64,000 bases of DNA from Sporosarcina sp. BI001-red (GTDB taxonomy: Bacteria > Bacillota > Bacilli > Bacillales_A > Planococcaceae): assembly GCF_003384035.1 (NCBI RefSeq), contig NZ_QQAK01000001.1, positions 31,852 through 95,851 on the forward strand, given 5' to 3'. Shown piece after piece: positions 51,148-59,593 of this stretch (its first letter is position 1; each line of letters starts with the position of its first letter). The notes beneath the pieces are model-generated. The model saw nothing but the letters and a program-made list of their open reading frames with translations, had not been told where the DNA came from and searched no databases. The position numbers and the translations under genes are program-made.

Positions 51148-51660
51148 ATGTCCAGTCACAATTGGTTTGATGACTACTTTGATGCGGTATACAGCTATAT
51201 TCTTCTTCAAGTAAAACACGAACAGACAGCAGAAGACTTAGCTCAGGAGACTTTTATCAAAGTGATTACAGGCGAACACCAATTCAAAGGGCAGTCGTCG
51301 GTGAAAACATGGATTTTTCGTATTGCCTATACAACTGTCATAAGTCATTTTCGAAAGAAACATCCGTTGACTCACTTTATTGATTTGCCAATCAACAATA
51401 GTCTCCTCGATCTATCTGCAGAAAAGACAGCACTTCTAAACTTTCAACATAAAGAATTTTACGATGCACTCGGGAAACTAAAACCAAGTTACCAGCAAGT
51501 GATCACCTTGCGCAAAGTCCAAGAATTTTCCACTAAAGAGACGGCGGTTATTCTAAACTGCACGGAGAGCAAAGTGAAAATGAGCCTGTCCCGTGCGCTC
51601 ACAGCATTTAAGCAGGAATTGGAGAAAGGAGGTTTTACAATTGACACACTTGTCCGATGA
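51148..51660 (+). CDS. ECF-type RNA polymerase sigma factor 2
   Basis: A 170-residue ECF sigma factor, clearly a paralogue of the one at 27879 (SSHNWFDDYFDAVYSYILLQ vs SAEQWFEDYASAVYSYILMQ; shared VKTWIFRIAYTT, FRKKHPLTHF, region 4 VKMSLSRAL). ATG 51148 after GAGAGGTG. The anti-sigma gene overlaps its last 20 bp. The signal is unknown; the two pairs may cross-talk. Confidence 0.92.
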   Translation: MSSHNWFDDYFDAVYSYILLQVKHEQTAEDLAQETFIKVITGEHQFKGQSSVKTWIFRIAYTTVISHFRKKHPLTHFIDLPINNSLLDLSAEKTALLNFQHKEFYDALGKLKPSYQQVITLRKVQEFSTKETAVILNCTESKVKMSLSRALTAFKQELEKGGFTIDTLVR

Positions 51661-52273
51661 TGACATTACAAAAGAATTGAAAACCCTAAGCAAAGCAACA
51701 GAGCCATCGAGAGAGCAAAAAAGAAGGGCACGCAGTCATGTCTTCCAACAAGCAGCACGTAAAAATGCCCGCCGACCGCCCAAATGGGTCCCAGTACTAG
51801 TGTCATTCATTGTTTTTTTATCACTCGCAGGTGGCCTTTATGCCATTCTGTCTCCAGTTTCCCCTAAGACACCTGCTGTAGAATCGATTGGGAATGATGT
51901 GACGGAATCTTGGAGGGATGTGTACTTACTGCAGACCAGTTTTACAAGTCCAAGTAATTTCAGCATTGAATTCACGGATCACTTACTGATCATTCAAGAT
52001 GTTTTTATCGACAACCAAAGCGCATTCATGGTTGAGAAAGACGATGACGAGTCTGAAAAGTACAAGAATCCCTACTCCATTCCGGAACCATCTTTGCCTA
52101 CCGGCAAGTTTGATGATTTCAAAGTCGAAAGAAATGGAGATTACTATACGTTTCGCGTAAGTGGAGAAAAAGGATTCACTTACCAATTAACTAAAATCGC
52201 TCCTCGAAAGTATAGAGGGGAAGATGGTATTGAATTTAACACACCCTTCTATATCGACGGTCAACCCGAGTGA
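51641..52273 (+). CDS. Anti-sigma factor of pair 2
   Basis: TTG 51641 is chosen: AAAGGAGG lies eight bases upstream, the same arrangement as in pair 1; a frame from 51593 is inside the sigma gene without a site. 210 residues: cytosolic sigma-binding part, single helix (VPVLVSFIVFLSLAGGLYAIL) and an extracellular domain similar to the paralogue (GEKGFTYQLTKIAPRKYRGE). Membrane-bound, holds sigma factor 2 inactive until a signal is received. Confidence 0.8.
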   Translation: MTHLSDDDITKELKTLSKATEPSREQKRRARSHVFQQAARKNARRPPKWVPVLVSFIVFLSLAGGLYAILSPVSPKTPAVESIGNDVTESWRDVYLLQTSFTSPSNFSIEFTDHLLIIQDVFIDNQSAFMVEKDDDESEKYKNPYSIPEPSLPTGKFDDFKVERNGDYYTFRVSGEKGFTYQLTKIAPRKYRGEDGIEFNTPFYIDGQPE

Positions 52274-52278
52274 AATGA

Positions 52279-52309
52279 CCCTGCATCTCATGTGAGAAGC
52301 GGGGGTTTT
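52279..52309 (+). terminator. Terminator of sigma/anti-sigma pair 2
   Basis: CCCTGCATCTCA (52279-52290) pairs with TGAGAAGCGGGG (52293-52304), then TTTTC. Confidence 0.8.
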
Positions 52310-52440
52310 CATAACTATTGCTCGTGTAAGGTACAACCCCAACACGATTCGCGATTGTTATGCACAGAATTTTGTTACGAACCTCATGACAGAGATGCAA
52401 AAGGCTGAGTAGTTCCTTTAAATCAATCTACTCGTCTTCT

Positions 52441-52478
52441 AGCCATGAATGTTTAAACAATTATGAAAGTTTGATACG
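52441..52478. repeat. Family C fragment (C12)
   Basis: AGCCATGAATGTTTAAACAA then TTATGAAAGTTTGATAC. Confidence 0.55.
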
Positions 52479-52592
52479 ATACATATAGACATCAAAAAAC
52501 ATGATGCCTTGGGCTCTATATATATTGTGTTGATATAAAAAACTAGTTTTACGCACAGCATAGTTTCCGGTGGCTAGAGAGGTGGCGTCGTT

Positions 52593-55500
52593 GTGGATAA
52601 TCATATTTCAGCATGGGCTTTTTTAGAGTCTATTTTACCAGGAGAGGTACCAACGTTAAAAGAAGACATCAATGGAAGTGAATTTAAGGATGGGAAAACT
52701 CGGAAGCGTGTTAATTCGAGGGATGTATTTGAAAATCGAAATGAAACACTCATTCCATTCAATACAGAGAAATATGTACTATCCTATAGTTACTACTTGG
52801 ATTGTTACGAACAGGATTCTCTTGTTCAGTTATTTCGTAATTTCTTTAATAGCGATGAAGAAATAATTAATAAAACGTCTAAGCGTTGTTATAGTTTTAC
52901 ATTTAAAGTGAACGAATCCAAAGAGTATGTGGAAGGTTCATTGTTTATTCCACATGTGCAATTGGTCATGCACGACATCTTAAATAAGGAATCTATCCAA
53001 TATGATAAGTTCTCTGATCGATATGAAGAAGAGAAGAACAGAGTAGAAGAAGCTGCGAAGTCTATTTTTAGCGATGGTGTGAATCCTAAAGGGATTTGTG
53101 AGTTCCGGCAGGTATTTAGAAAGCATTTTGGAACTCTTTCTAGCATAGAAGATGATGGATATATCGGAATTAATTTTGAAAACAAAAAGAATCCTCAGAG
53201 TGCTCCTTTGTTTAATAGTTTCTATTTAAATGACTTGCATCGTATTTTACAAAAAGGTACAAACGAAACGTTACAACAGTTTCTTGATGGAAAGCAGTTA
53301 GAAATAGATATAGATGAAAATCAGGATGCAATTGAAGACGTGTTACTTCCTGAAAATCTACCGCTAGGACGATGGCCATCACCCGTAGCTCATCGGCTAT
53401 CCCTTATGCAGCAAGTGGCGGTTAACCAACTATTAAATGGCAATGAAAAAATCAGTTCAGTGAATGGTCCACCTGGAACAGGGAAAACAACTTTATTGAA
53501 AGATGTTTTTGCTCAACTTGTTGTAGAAAGAGCGATTCAGATGACAACTTATAACAAACCTAGTGAAGCTTTTACCCAAATAGGCAAGTTGAAAATTGAA
53601 CATATGAACTTTAATATGTACGAACTAGATGAAGAACTTGCTCAGCACTCCATCGTAGTTGCTTCCAGTAATAACGGCGCAGTTGAAAATATATCTAAGG
53701 ATTTACCCAAGTTGGATTCAGTTGTTCGTAATAGTAAGGAGCCGACGGAACAAGAATGTCGTGAAGAGTTTGCACGTTCAGGAGCAGACCTACTCTATCA
53801 GCACCAATGCGAGGTAGCTTACAGAGAAGAAGCGACGGCTTTAGACTTCTATCCTGAATTGTCTGCTGAAATCATTCAAGATGAGCAAACGTGGGGATTA
53901 TTCTCTGCTGCACTCGGTCGTTCATCTAACATTACATCCGTCAGTAAAGCATTAAACGGTATACGAGCAAAAACAAATGAGGGCGAAGAACAAAAACCAA
54001 AGTTGACTTCTTTAGTGAAGAGATTCGAAGAGCCTTTACCTGATAGTGCGTGGAGTGAAGTAGTCAACGAATTTAATGAGTTGAAGCAATCAGTTGAACT
54101 CAAAAAACAGGAGTTGCAACAGTTTGTCGAGCTCATGAAGCAGGCAGAGGATATACTTGCACGCAAGAAGCAAAATGCCCAAGAACTTGAGGACACGAAA
54201 GTAGATCTGCAGCGAGCCAAGCAACAGATAAGCAGAGTTGAACAACAGAAACAACTCGTCCAGGAACAACTTAATATTTTGCCAGCACCTTCTGTCTGGC
54301 GAAAGATTATGTCTCTCTTTTCTAAAAAGGCAGATGAAGAAGAACAGAAGATTCGAGAAGAACTTAATGTACTAATTAAAGAACAAAAAGAATTAGTGAA
54401 AAGCATCCATAACTGCGAACAAAAACACGAAAAGTTAACAGCTAAAGCACAACACTATAAAAAAAGATTAGATGAGCTAGCTATATGGAAAGAGAAATAT
54501 AGTAAGCAACAATTAATCCACTCGAATGCTGAATTCTGGGGAGAAGAGATGTATGAAGAACGTCAAATAGCAGTATTATGGCAAACAGATGAATTAAATT
54601 ATGAAAGAGGTTTACTATTTTTAAAGGCATTAAAGGTTCACAAAGTATTTATAGCGATGAACCCAAGACAAATTAAAGCAGCACTAGCAGTTTTATCGAA
54701 CAGACAGGGGATTAATTTAAATATAGATGAAAACAAAAAATATATGGCCAATATGTGGAATGTCCTACACTTAGTCTTTCCTGTAGTCAGTACTACCTTT
54801 GCTAGCTTTAGTTCGATGTATAAAGGCATTGAAAAAGATTTTATCGGTTATTTGTTTGTCGACGAAGCAGGTCAAGCAAGTCCCCAGCAAGCTGCTGGAG
54901 CTTTATGGCGATCCAAGCGGGCAATTGTAGTTGGAGATCCGATACAAATCGAACCAGTTGTCACGTTGGACGAAACAATTTTGCATGATGTGCGGAAAGC
55001 ATTTGACGTATCTGAGGCTTACATTGGGACGACGGCATCTGTCCAAACGTTGGCCGACTTTGCGAATCCAATTGGAACTCTTAAAGGAGAAGGGGACGAA
55101 CGGCAGCGTATTGGAATTCCACTTTGGGTACACCGCCGCTGTATTGAACCTATGTTTTCGATTGCAAACAGCATCGCTTATCAGAATAAGATGGTACTAC
55201 CTATCAAAAAGATTGGAGAAGGGGAATGGTTTGACTGCCCAGGTAAAGCTGTACAGGGTCAGTATGTTCAAGAGCAAGGGGAGTTGATTGTAGAGAAAAT
55301 AAGAGGTCATTTTACTGTCGCAGAAGGAACGAATAAAATGCCTAGCGTATTTGTCATTACACCGTTCACCGCGGTGAAAGACGCCTTGAAAAAAATAGTG
55401 AAACAGCAACTTAACGGCGAGTTCGAAGCGTTGGATGATTGGATCAATCGTTCAATTGGAACTGTACATACGTTCCAGGGGAAAGAAGCCGATATTGTCT

Positions 55501-55718
55501 ATTTCGTCACTGGAACAGACGCTGAAACAGATGGTGCGGCAGATTGGTCTTGCATGAAGCCTAATCTATTAAACGTAGCTGTGACTCGAGCTAAAAAAGA
55601 GTTTTACGTTATTGGTGATGCCAAGCGTTTTCAAGCAAAAGATCATTATAATCTAATTCAGCAGTCTTTTAATGAGTTCACCGAAAAAAAGAGGGAACTG
55701 GTACAATCAATTGATTAA
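52593..55718 (+). CDS. Large SF1 (UPF1-like) helicase with internal coiled coil
   Basis: A 1041-residue protein; GTG 52593 follows AGAGAGGTGG. An N-terminal domain of unknown type (about 1-275) precedes Walker A NGPPGTGKTTLL (near 291). A long coiled-coil insert lies at about 485-650. Motif II VDEAGQASPQ is near 755, motif III VVGDPIQIEP, motif V GTVHTFQGKEADIV near 960, motif VI NVAVTRAKKEF. DEAGQ and the motif order place it with UPF1/DNA2-like superfamily-1 helicases. The closest relatives are often in defence or plasmid contexts, but nothing in the neighbours confirms this. No nuclease domain is recognised. Confidence 0.8.
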   Translation: MDNHISAWAFLESILPGEVPTLKEDINGSEFKDGKTRKRVNSRDVFENRNETLIPFNTEKYVLSYSYYLDCYEQDSLVQLFRNFFNSDEEIINKTSKRCYSFTFKVNESKEYVEGSLFIPHVQLVMHDILNKESIQYDKFSDRYEEEKNRVEEAAKSIFSDGVNPKGICEFRQVFRKHFGTLSSIEDDGYIGINFENKKNPQSAPLFNSFYLNDLHRILQKGTNETLQQFLDGKQLEIDIDENQDAIEDVLLPENLPLGRWPSPVAHRLSLMQQVAVNQLLNGNEKISSVNGPPGTGKTTLLKDVFAQLVVERAIQMTTYNKPSEAFTQIGKLKIEHMNFNMYELDEELAQHSIVVASSNNGAVENISKDLPKLDSVVRNSKEPTEQECREEFARSGADLLYQHQCEVAYREEATALDFYPELSAEIIQDEQTWGLFSAALGRSSNITSVSKALNGIRAKTNEGEEQKPKLTSLVKRFEEPLPDSAWSEVVNEFNELKQSVELKKQELQQFVELMKQAEDILARKKQNAQELEDTKVDLQRAKQQISRVEQQKQLVQEQLNILPAPSVWRKIMSLFSKKADEEEQKIREELNVLIKEQKELVKSIHNCEQKHEKLTAKAQHYKKRLDELAIWKEKYSKQQLIHSNAEFWGEEMYEERQIAVLWQTDELNYERGLLFLKALKVHKVFIAMNPRQIKAALAVLSNRQGINLNIDENKKYMANMWNVLHLVFPVVSTTFASFSSMYKGIEKDFIGYLFVDEAGQASPQQAAGALWRSKRAIVVGDPIQIEPVVTLDETILHDVRKAFDVSEAYIGTTASVQTLADFANPIGTLKGEGDERQRIGIPLWVHRRCIEPMFSIANSIAYQNKMVLPIKKIGEGEWFDCPGKAVQGQYVQEQGELIVEKIRGHFTVAEGTNKMPSVFVITPFTAVKDALKKIVKQQLNGEFEALDDWINRSIGTVHTFQGKEADIVYFVTGTDAETDGAADWSCMKPNLLNVAVTRAKKEFYVIGDAKRFQAKDHYNLIQQSFNEFTEKKRELVQSID

Positions 55719-55770
55719 CGAGAAGTTAGTAGTCTTGTTAAAAGGATATTGATAATGATTACTTGAAGAA

Positions 55771-55810
55771 GAAAAACCAGCGATCCATAACAAGGACGCT
55801 GGTTTTTTTA
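55771..55810. terminator. Bidirectional terminator after the helicase
   Basis: AACCAGCG and CGCTGGTT with a 14-nt loop, AAAAA on the left and TTTTT on the right. Shared with the M42 peptidase gene. Confidence 0.8.
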
Positions 55811-55819
55811 TTTTGGCTA

Positions 55820-56875
55820 TCAATACTGCTGTAACTCTGACTGCACATAATAATAAAGCAACTGCAGCGTACATTCCAAGGACTCCTCATGAGTACGTTC
55901 AAATGCATGAGAAGAGTCAATACCTGGACCGATCAGACCATGGATAATATCATGTCCTGCTTTGATGGCTGCGGATGCATCCGATCCATAGTACGGATAG
56001 ATATCTAGCTTGTAGGCAATGTCACGTTGTTTTGCTAACTCAACGAGAGAGTTGCGAAGTCCAAGGTGGTAAGGGCCGCTAGCGTCTTTTGCACAAATCG
56101 ACACTGTGTATTCATCCGTAGATTGACCATCTCCCATAGCACCCATATCGACCGCTAGATATTCAACCGTTTCTTCTGGGATGTTGGAGTTCCCACCGTA
56201 CCCAATTTCTTCATTGTTAGAAATCAAGAAATGCGTGGTATAGGGTAAAGTAATTTTTTCTTCGTGTATTTGTTTAATAAGCTGCAACAAAATTGCGACA
56301 CTGGCTTTATCATCCAAGTGGCGGGACTTAATAAACCCATTTTCGCAATTCTCTACACGTGGATCGAGTGACACAAAATCACCGACTTCAATGCCAAGTG
56401 CACGGACTTCCTTCTCATTCTTCACTTTAGCGTCAATACGCACTTCCATATTTACCTGGTTTCTTTCTGCTTTACCAGCCTCTTTATAGACATGTACAGA
56501 CGTTTGGTGCAACAAAATCGTGCCTGTAATCGTTTTGCCTGAAGCTGTGTGGATTTGGCAGTATTCGCCTTCAATAGAATTGTAGTTATAGCCACCTATC
56601 AAATCTAGTCGCAGACGTCCATTACTTTTCACTTCTTTTACCATAGCGCCAAGTGTATCGACATGTGCCGTTAGCATACGGTGCTCCTTATTATTGTTAC
56701 CAGGTAATGTTGCAATCAGACCCCCTTTACGGTTGCGCTTTGTTTCCACGTTATATGGCTTCAAGTATTCCTCTACAAAAGAAATTACCTCTTTTGTGTA
56801 ACCTGAAGGGCTTGGAATTGAGACGAGTTGTTGAATAAGTTCTTTTGTTTCAGCAGTGTCTGGTTTATACGTCAT
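55820..56875 (-). CDS. M42-family aminopeptidase
   Basis: A 351-residue cytosolic metallopeptidase that trims peptides. ATG 56875 follows GAAAGGAG; the longer frame to 56905 has no site. Two-metal site residues: H in TAHVDTLGAMV, D in RHLDDKAS, catalytic E and E in NNEEIGYGG, D in VDMG, and H in HAFERTHEE. It is convergent with the helicase through the shared terminator. Confidence 0.92.
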   Translation of the reverse strand: MTYKPDTAETKELIQQLVSIPSPSGYTKEVISFVEEYLKPYNVETKRNRKGGLIATLPGNNNKEHRMLTAHVDTLGAMVKEVKSNGRLRLDLIGGYNYNSIEGEYCQIHTASGKTITGTILLHQTSVHVYKEAGKAERNQVNMEVRIDAKVKNEKEVRALGIEVGDFVSLDPRVENCENGFIKSRHLDDKASVAILLQLIKQIHEEKITLPYTTHFLISNNEEIGYGGNSNIPEETVEYLAVDMGAMGDGQSTDEYTVSICAKDASGPYHLGLRNSLVELAKQRDIAYKLDIYPYYGSDASAAIKAGHDIIHGLIGPGIDSSHAFERTHEESLECTLQLLYYYVQSELQQY

Positions 56876-57062
56876 ATGTATTCTCCTTTCAAAATGGTTC
56901 GTCACTCTAAGTTTATCGTTTTATGAGAATTGTCACAACTATTGGAGTTGGAAAGTGAGTGAAGGAAGCAAAAAAATTGCAAGCGACATTTATATCGTAT
57001 AAGATTTAATCGTACACGACTGTTTTGTCTTTTCATCGCATACAATCGAAGGAGTGGATCAT

Positions 57063-57158
57063 TTGGTTGCTTTAGAATATGCACATAAAGCGCACACCAA
57101 CTGTCCGTATTCTAAAGAAATGCAAGGTAATATAGAAGTTGAGATTTCTGTAAACTAA
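57063..57158 (+). pseudogene. ohr: C-terminal remnant of an Ohr (organic hydroperoxide resistance) gene
   Basis: A short frame from TTG 57063 (GAAGGAGTGG eight bases upstream) reads ALEYAHKAHTNCPYSKEMQG then NIEVEISVN. This matches the end of Ohr/OsmC proteins, whose second peroxidatic Cys lies in the CPYSxATRGN motif. Only 31 of about 140 residues remain, lacking the first Cys. It is immediately upstream of gpx and ohrR, where an ohr gene is expected. It could still be translated, but cannot be a peroxidase. Confidence 0.65.
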
Positions 57159-57172
57159 AAGGGGGAATTCGA

Positions 57173-57649
57173 ATGAGTACAATCTATGATTTTGAAGTGA
57201 AAAAACCGAATGGAGAGATGGTGTCCCTGAAGGAGTATGAAGGAAAGCCACTCCTCATTGTCAATACAGCGAGTAAATGCGGCTTTACGCCTCAGTTTGG
57301 CGGATTACAAGAATTATATGAGGAATATAAAGATCAGGGGCTAACCGTTCTCGGCTTTCCTTGCGATCAATTCAACGATCAGGAATTTGATAATATTGAA
57401 GAGACCACTGAATTTTGCCAAGTCAATTATGGAGTTACGTTCCCGATCTTCGCAAAAATTGATGTGAATGGGGACCATGCAGACCCGTTATTCAATCATT
57501 TAACTACTGAGAAAAAAGGGATGCTTTCCAAGAAAATCAAGTGGAACTTTACTAAATTTTTAGTGGATCGAAATGGACAGGTTATTGAACGTTACGCACC
57601 ACAGACGGCGCCTGAAAAACTAACGGAAGATGTTAAAAAACTTCTATGA
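57173..57649 (+). CDS. bsaA: Glutathione peroxidase-like thiol peroxidase
   Basis: A 158-residue enzyme; ATG 57173 after AAAAGGGGGA. Peroxidatic Cys C36 in [11 protein letters not shown], resolving-type Cys in GFPCDQF, and the conserved Gln/Trp in [12 protein letters not shown]. It reduces hydroperoxides with thioredoxin or bacillithiol rather than glutathione in Bacillales. It overlaps the regulator gene by four bases (ATGA), forming an operon with ohrR. Confidence 0.9.
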   Translation: MSTIYDFEVKKPNGEMVSLKEYEGKPLLIVNTASKCGFTPQFGGLQELYEEYKDQGLTVLGFPCDQFNDQEFDNIEETTEFCQVNYGVTFPIFAKIDVNGDHADPLFNHLTTEKKGMLSKKIKWNFTKFLVDRNGQVIERYAPQTAPEKLTEDVKKLL

Positions 57650-58098
57650 TGAAAGATTTTCTAACACTCGATAAACAACTCTGTTTTGCTGTCTATGAAA
57701 CCGCTGGAGAATTCAACAAACTGTATACGAGTGTGCTAAAACCTTTTGGGCTGACCTATCCTCAATACTTGGTTTTGTTAGCCTTATGGGAAAAAGACGA
57801 AGTGACGATGAAAGAACTAGGGGAGCGAGTGAACCTAGGTACGGGAACACTAAATCCAATGATTTCTCGAATGCAGGAAAAGGGCTGGGTGCGTAAAGAC
57901 CGCTCAAAAGATGATGAGCGTAAAGTATATGTGACACTTGAAAAGAAAGCGTTCGAGGAACAAAGCAACATCACCCAACGAGTTGGCGAAGAAATTCAGC
58001 TGTGCGACATTAGCTTGACTGAATATGAAGAACTGATGGGGAGATTGAACGATCTTCATGGCAAGCTGAAATTACGATCTATTTCGATGGATAGCTAA
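57646..58098 (+). CDS. ohrR: OhrR-type MarR-family peroxide sensor
   Basis: A 150-residue winged-helix regulator. The N-terminal [11 protein letters not shown] holds the single reactive Cys typical of one-Cys OhrR repressors, which are oxidised by organic hydroperoxides and leave DNA. HTH region [20 protein letters not shown] and wing DERKVYVTL. It follows gpx with overlap, so it probably controls the whole cluster, including the former ohr gene. Confidence 0.9.
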   Translation: MMKDFLTLDKQLCFAVYETAGEFNKLYTSVLKPFGLTYPQYLVLLALWEKDEVTMKELGERVNLGTGTLNPMISRMQEKGWVRKDRSKDDERKVYVTLEKKAFEEQSNITQRVGEEIQLCDISLTEYEELMGRLNDLHGKLKLRSISMDS

Positions 58099-58125
58099 GA
58101 GTAGATGATACATGGCTATAAAAAT

Positions 58126-58160
58126 AGCAGAGACCGTATTCTATAGGTCTCTGCTTGTTC
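58126..58160 (+). terminator. Terminator of the gpx-ohrR operon
   Basis: AGCAGAGACC (58126-58135) pairs with GGTCTCTGCT (58146-58155), then TGTTCTT. Confidence 0.85.
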
Positions 58161-58213
58161 TTATGTAGAATATATCCACATACTGCGGACTTCTATCTGT
58201 CCTTTATACAAAT

Positions 58214-58906
58214 TCATCCATAAAATATCAAGGCAATCACTGGCCCAAATATTGATCCGAAAATTGCCGAAAGGGTCATTGCGACTGAACTCAATGATGC
58301 TTCCTGTTCACCGTATTCAATCGCTTTAGACGTTCCGATGGCGTGGGTGGCGACGCCTAACCCAATTCCGCGACCAAGTGTGCTATCCAACTTGAAGAAC
58401 GCGAGGAAATATTGACTAAGTAGGACACCGCTGATTCCCGCAATGATGACAAAAACAGCTGAAAGTGCTGGAACGCCACCGATTTGTGTAGCAATTTGCA
58501 TGGCAATCGGAGTTGTAATGGATTTAGGCAAAATGGATAACACCAGTTCTTTTGAAAACCCCGCACTTTTCGCAAGTACCACGCCACTAATCATTCCTGT
58601 CAAACACCCAACCAAAACTCCAGTAATAATCGGGTAGATATGACGCTTCAACAATTCTCTCTGTTTATATAAAGGAATTGCCAACGAGACTACGGCAGGG
58701 CCGAGCAGCTTATCAATCCATTGTCCGCCAACCATATAGGTGTCATAAGGAATATTAAACAGAACCAGAATGAGGATAATTACAATTGTAGTGGTGATAA
58801 TGGGTACTAAAAATGGTAAGTGAACCTTCATATAGAGGACAGTCATTGCAAAATAGATCGCAATCGTCAATAGTATGAATCCCAATGATAGAGTGATCAG
58901 CTGCAT
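58214..58906 (-). CDS. LrgB/CidB-family membrane protein
   Basis: A 230-residue protein with about eight hydrophobic helices. ALVFVIIAGISGV and VATHAIGTSKAIEYGEQ are family blocks. With the LrgA/CidA-like protein encoded immediately upstream it forms the holin/antiholin-like pair that affects murein hydrolase activity and, in some bacteria, pyruvate uptake. Its ATG (58906) overlaps the end of the upstream gene by 10 bp. Confidence 0.88.
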   Translation of the reverse strand: MQLITLSLGFILLTIAIYFAMTVLYMKVHLPFLVPIITTTIVIILILVLFNIPYDTYMVGGQWIDKLLGPAVVSLAIPLYKQRELLKRHIYPIITGVLVGCLTGMISGVVLAKSAGFSKELVLSILPKSITTPIAMQIATQIGGVPALSAVFVIIAGISGVLLSQYFLAFFKLDSTLGRGIGLGVATHAIGTSKAIEYGEQEASLSSVAMTLSAIFGSIFGPVIALIFYG

Positions 58907-59280
58907 TCAGATCCCGCCTTCCTCTTAGCTATCCGTTTTGCGACCGATTGGCTAACAAAACTAGCTACGCCCATCGTTAAAAACGTGCTAACGATTGTAA
59001 TCGGGATTAATAAGCTGCCTTTGCCTGAAAAGAAGTGGCCATAATTCATAACAGCAACAGTCGCTGGGATAAAGAATATAGGCAGAACCGATAACAGGGA
59101 ATGTGCTCCAGATTCAATCCATTTTAAATTTAGAACCTTCATGCTCAAAGCTCCCCATACTAACAATAAACCAATAATACTGCCTGGAAGTGGGATGTGG
59201 AGGATGTCGTGTAGCCAATTTCCAACTAGATAAAAACCATAAAGAACGGCTACTTGAAGTAGCTTAATTAGAATTTTCAT
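58897..59280 (-). CDS. LrgA/CidA-family holin-like protein
   Basis: A 127-residue membrane protein with about four helices (MKILIKLLQVAVLYGFYLVG, IPLPGSIIGLLLVW) and a charged C terminus. IPLPGSIIGLLL is the family signature. It is first in the two-gene operon with LrgB. The choice between the Lrg and Cid type cannot be made from sequence. Confidence 0.88.
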   Translation of the reverse strand: MKILIKLLQVAVLYGFYLVGNWLHDILHIPLPGSIIGLLLVWGALSMKVLNLKWIESGAHSLLSVLPIFFIPATVAVMNYGHFFSGKGSLLIPITIVSTFLTMGVASFVSQSVAKRIAKRKAGSECS

Positions 59281-59501
59281 GGACTACTAATTCCTTCTTT
59301 CATTAATTTCGAATGAGGTTGTGCTAAAAGATTCAACTAGACGTTACTCTCAAAACGATTTTACACGATTCTTTTATTATATAAAACCGATCCTTTCAAA
59401 CGCAAAAGACATTGTTTTCAGTGTTTACCAAAAAACTTATCATGATTCGTATTTTAAAAGAACAAGTCATAACGGTTTTAAAACTTGAGCAAGCACATTT
59501 C

Positions 59502-59530
59502 TTGAATGTCAGATTAAGTCAGTGTAAAAT
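59502..59530 (+). promoter_or_regulatory. Promoter of clpE
   Basis: TTGAAT (59502-59507), 17 bp, TAAAAT (59525-59530). Confidence 0.75.
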
Positions 59531-59538
59531 AGGAGTAA

Positions 59539-59561
59539 GGTTAAAGATAGTCAAAGTCAAA
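59539..59561 (+). promoter_or_regulatory. CtsR operator
   Basis: GGTTAAA-GAT-AGTCAAA matches the CtsR tandem heptad consensus (GGTCAAANANRGTCAAA) with one change; a third GTCAAA abuts it. It lies just after the -10, where CtsR binding would block transcription until heat stress. Confidence 0.88.
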
Positions 59562-59593
59562 CAACGGATTGAAATGTTAAGGAGGAACTTACT

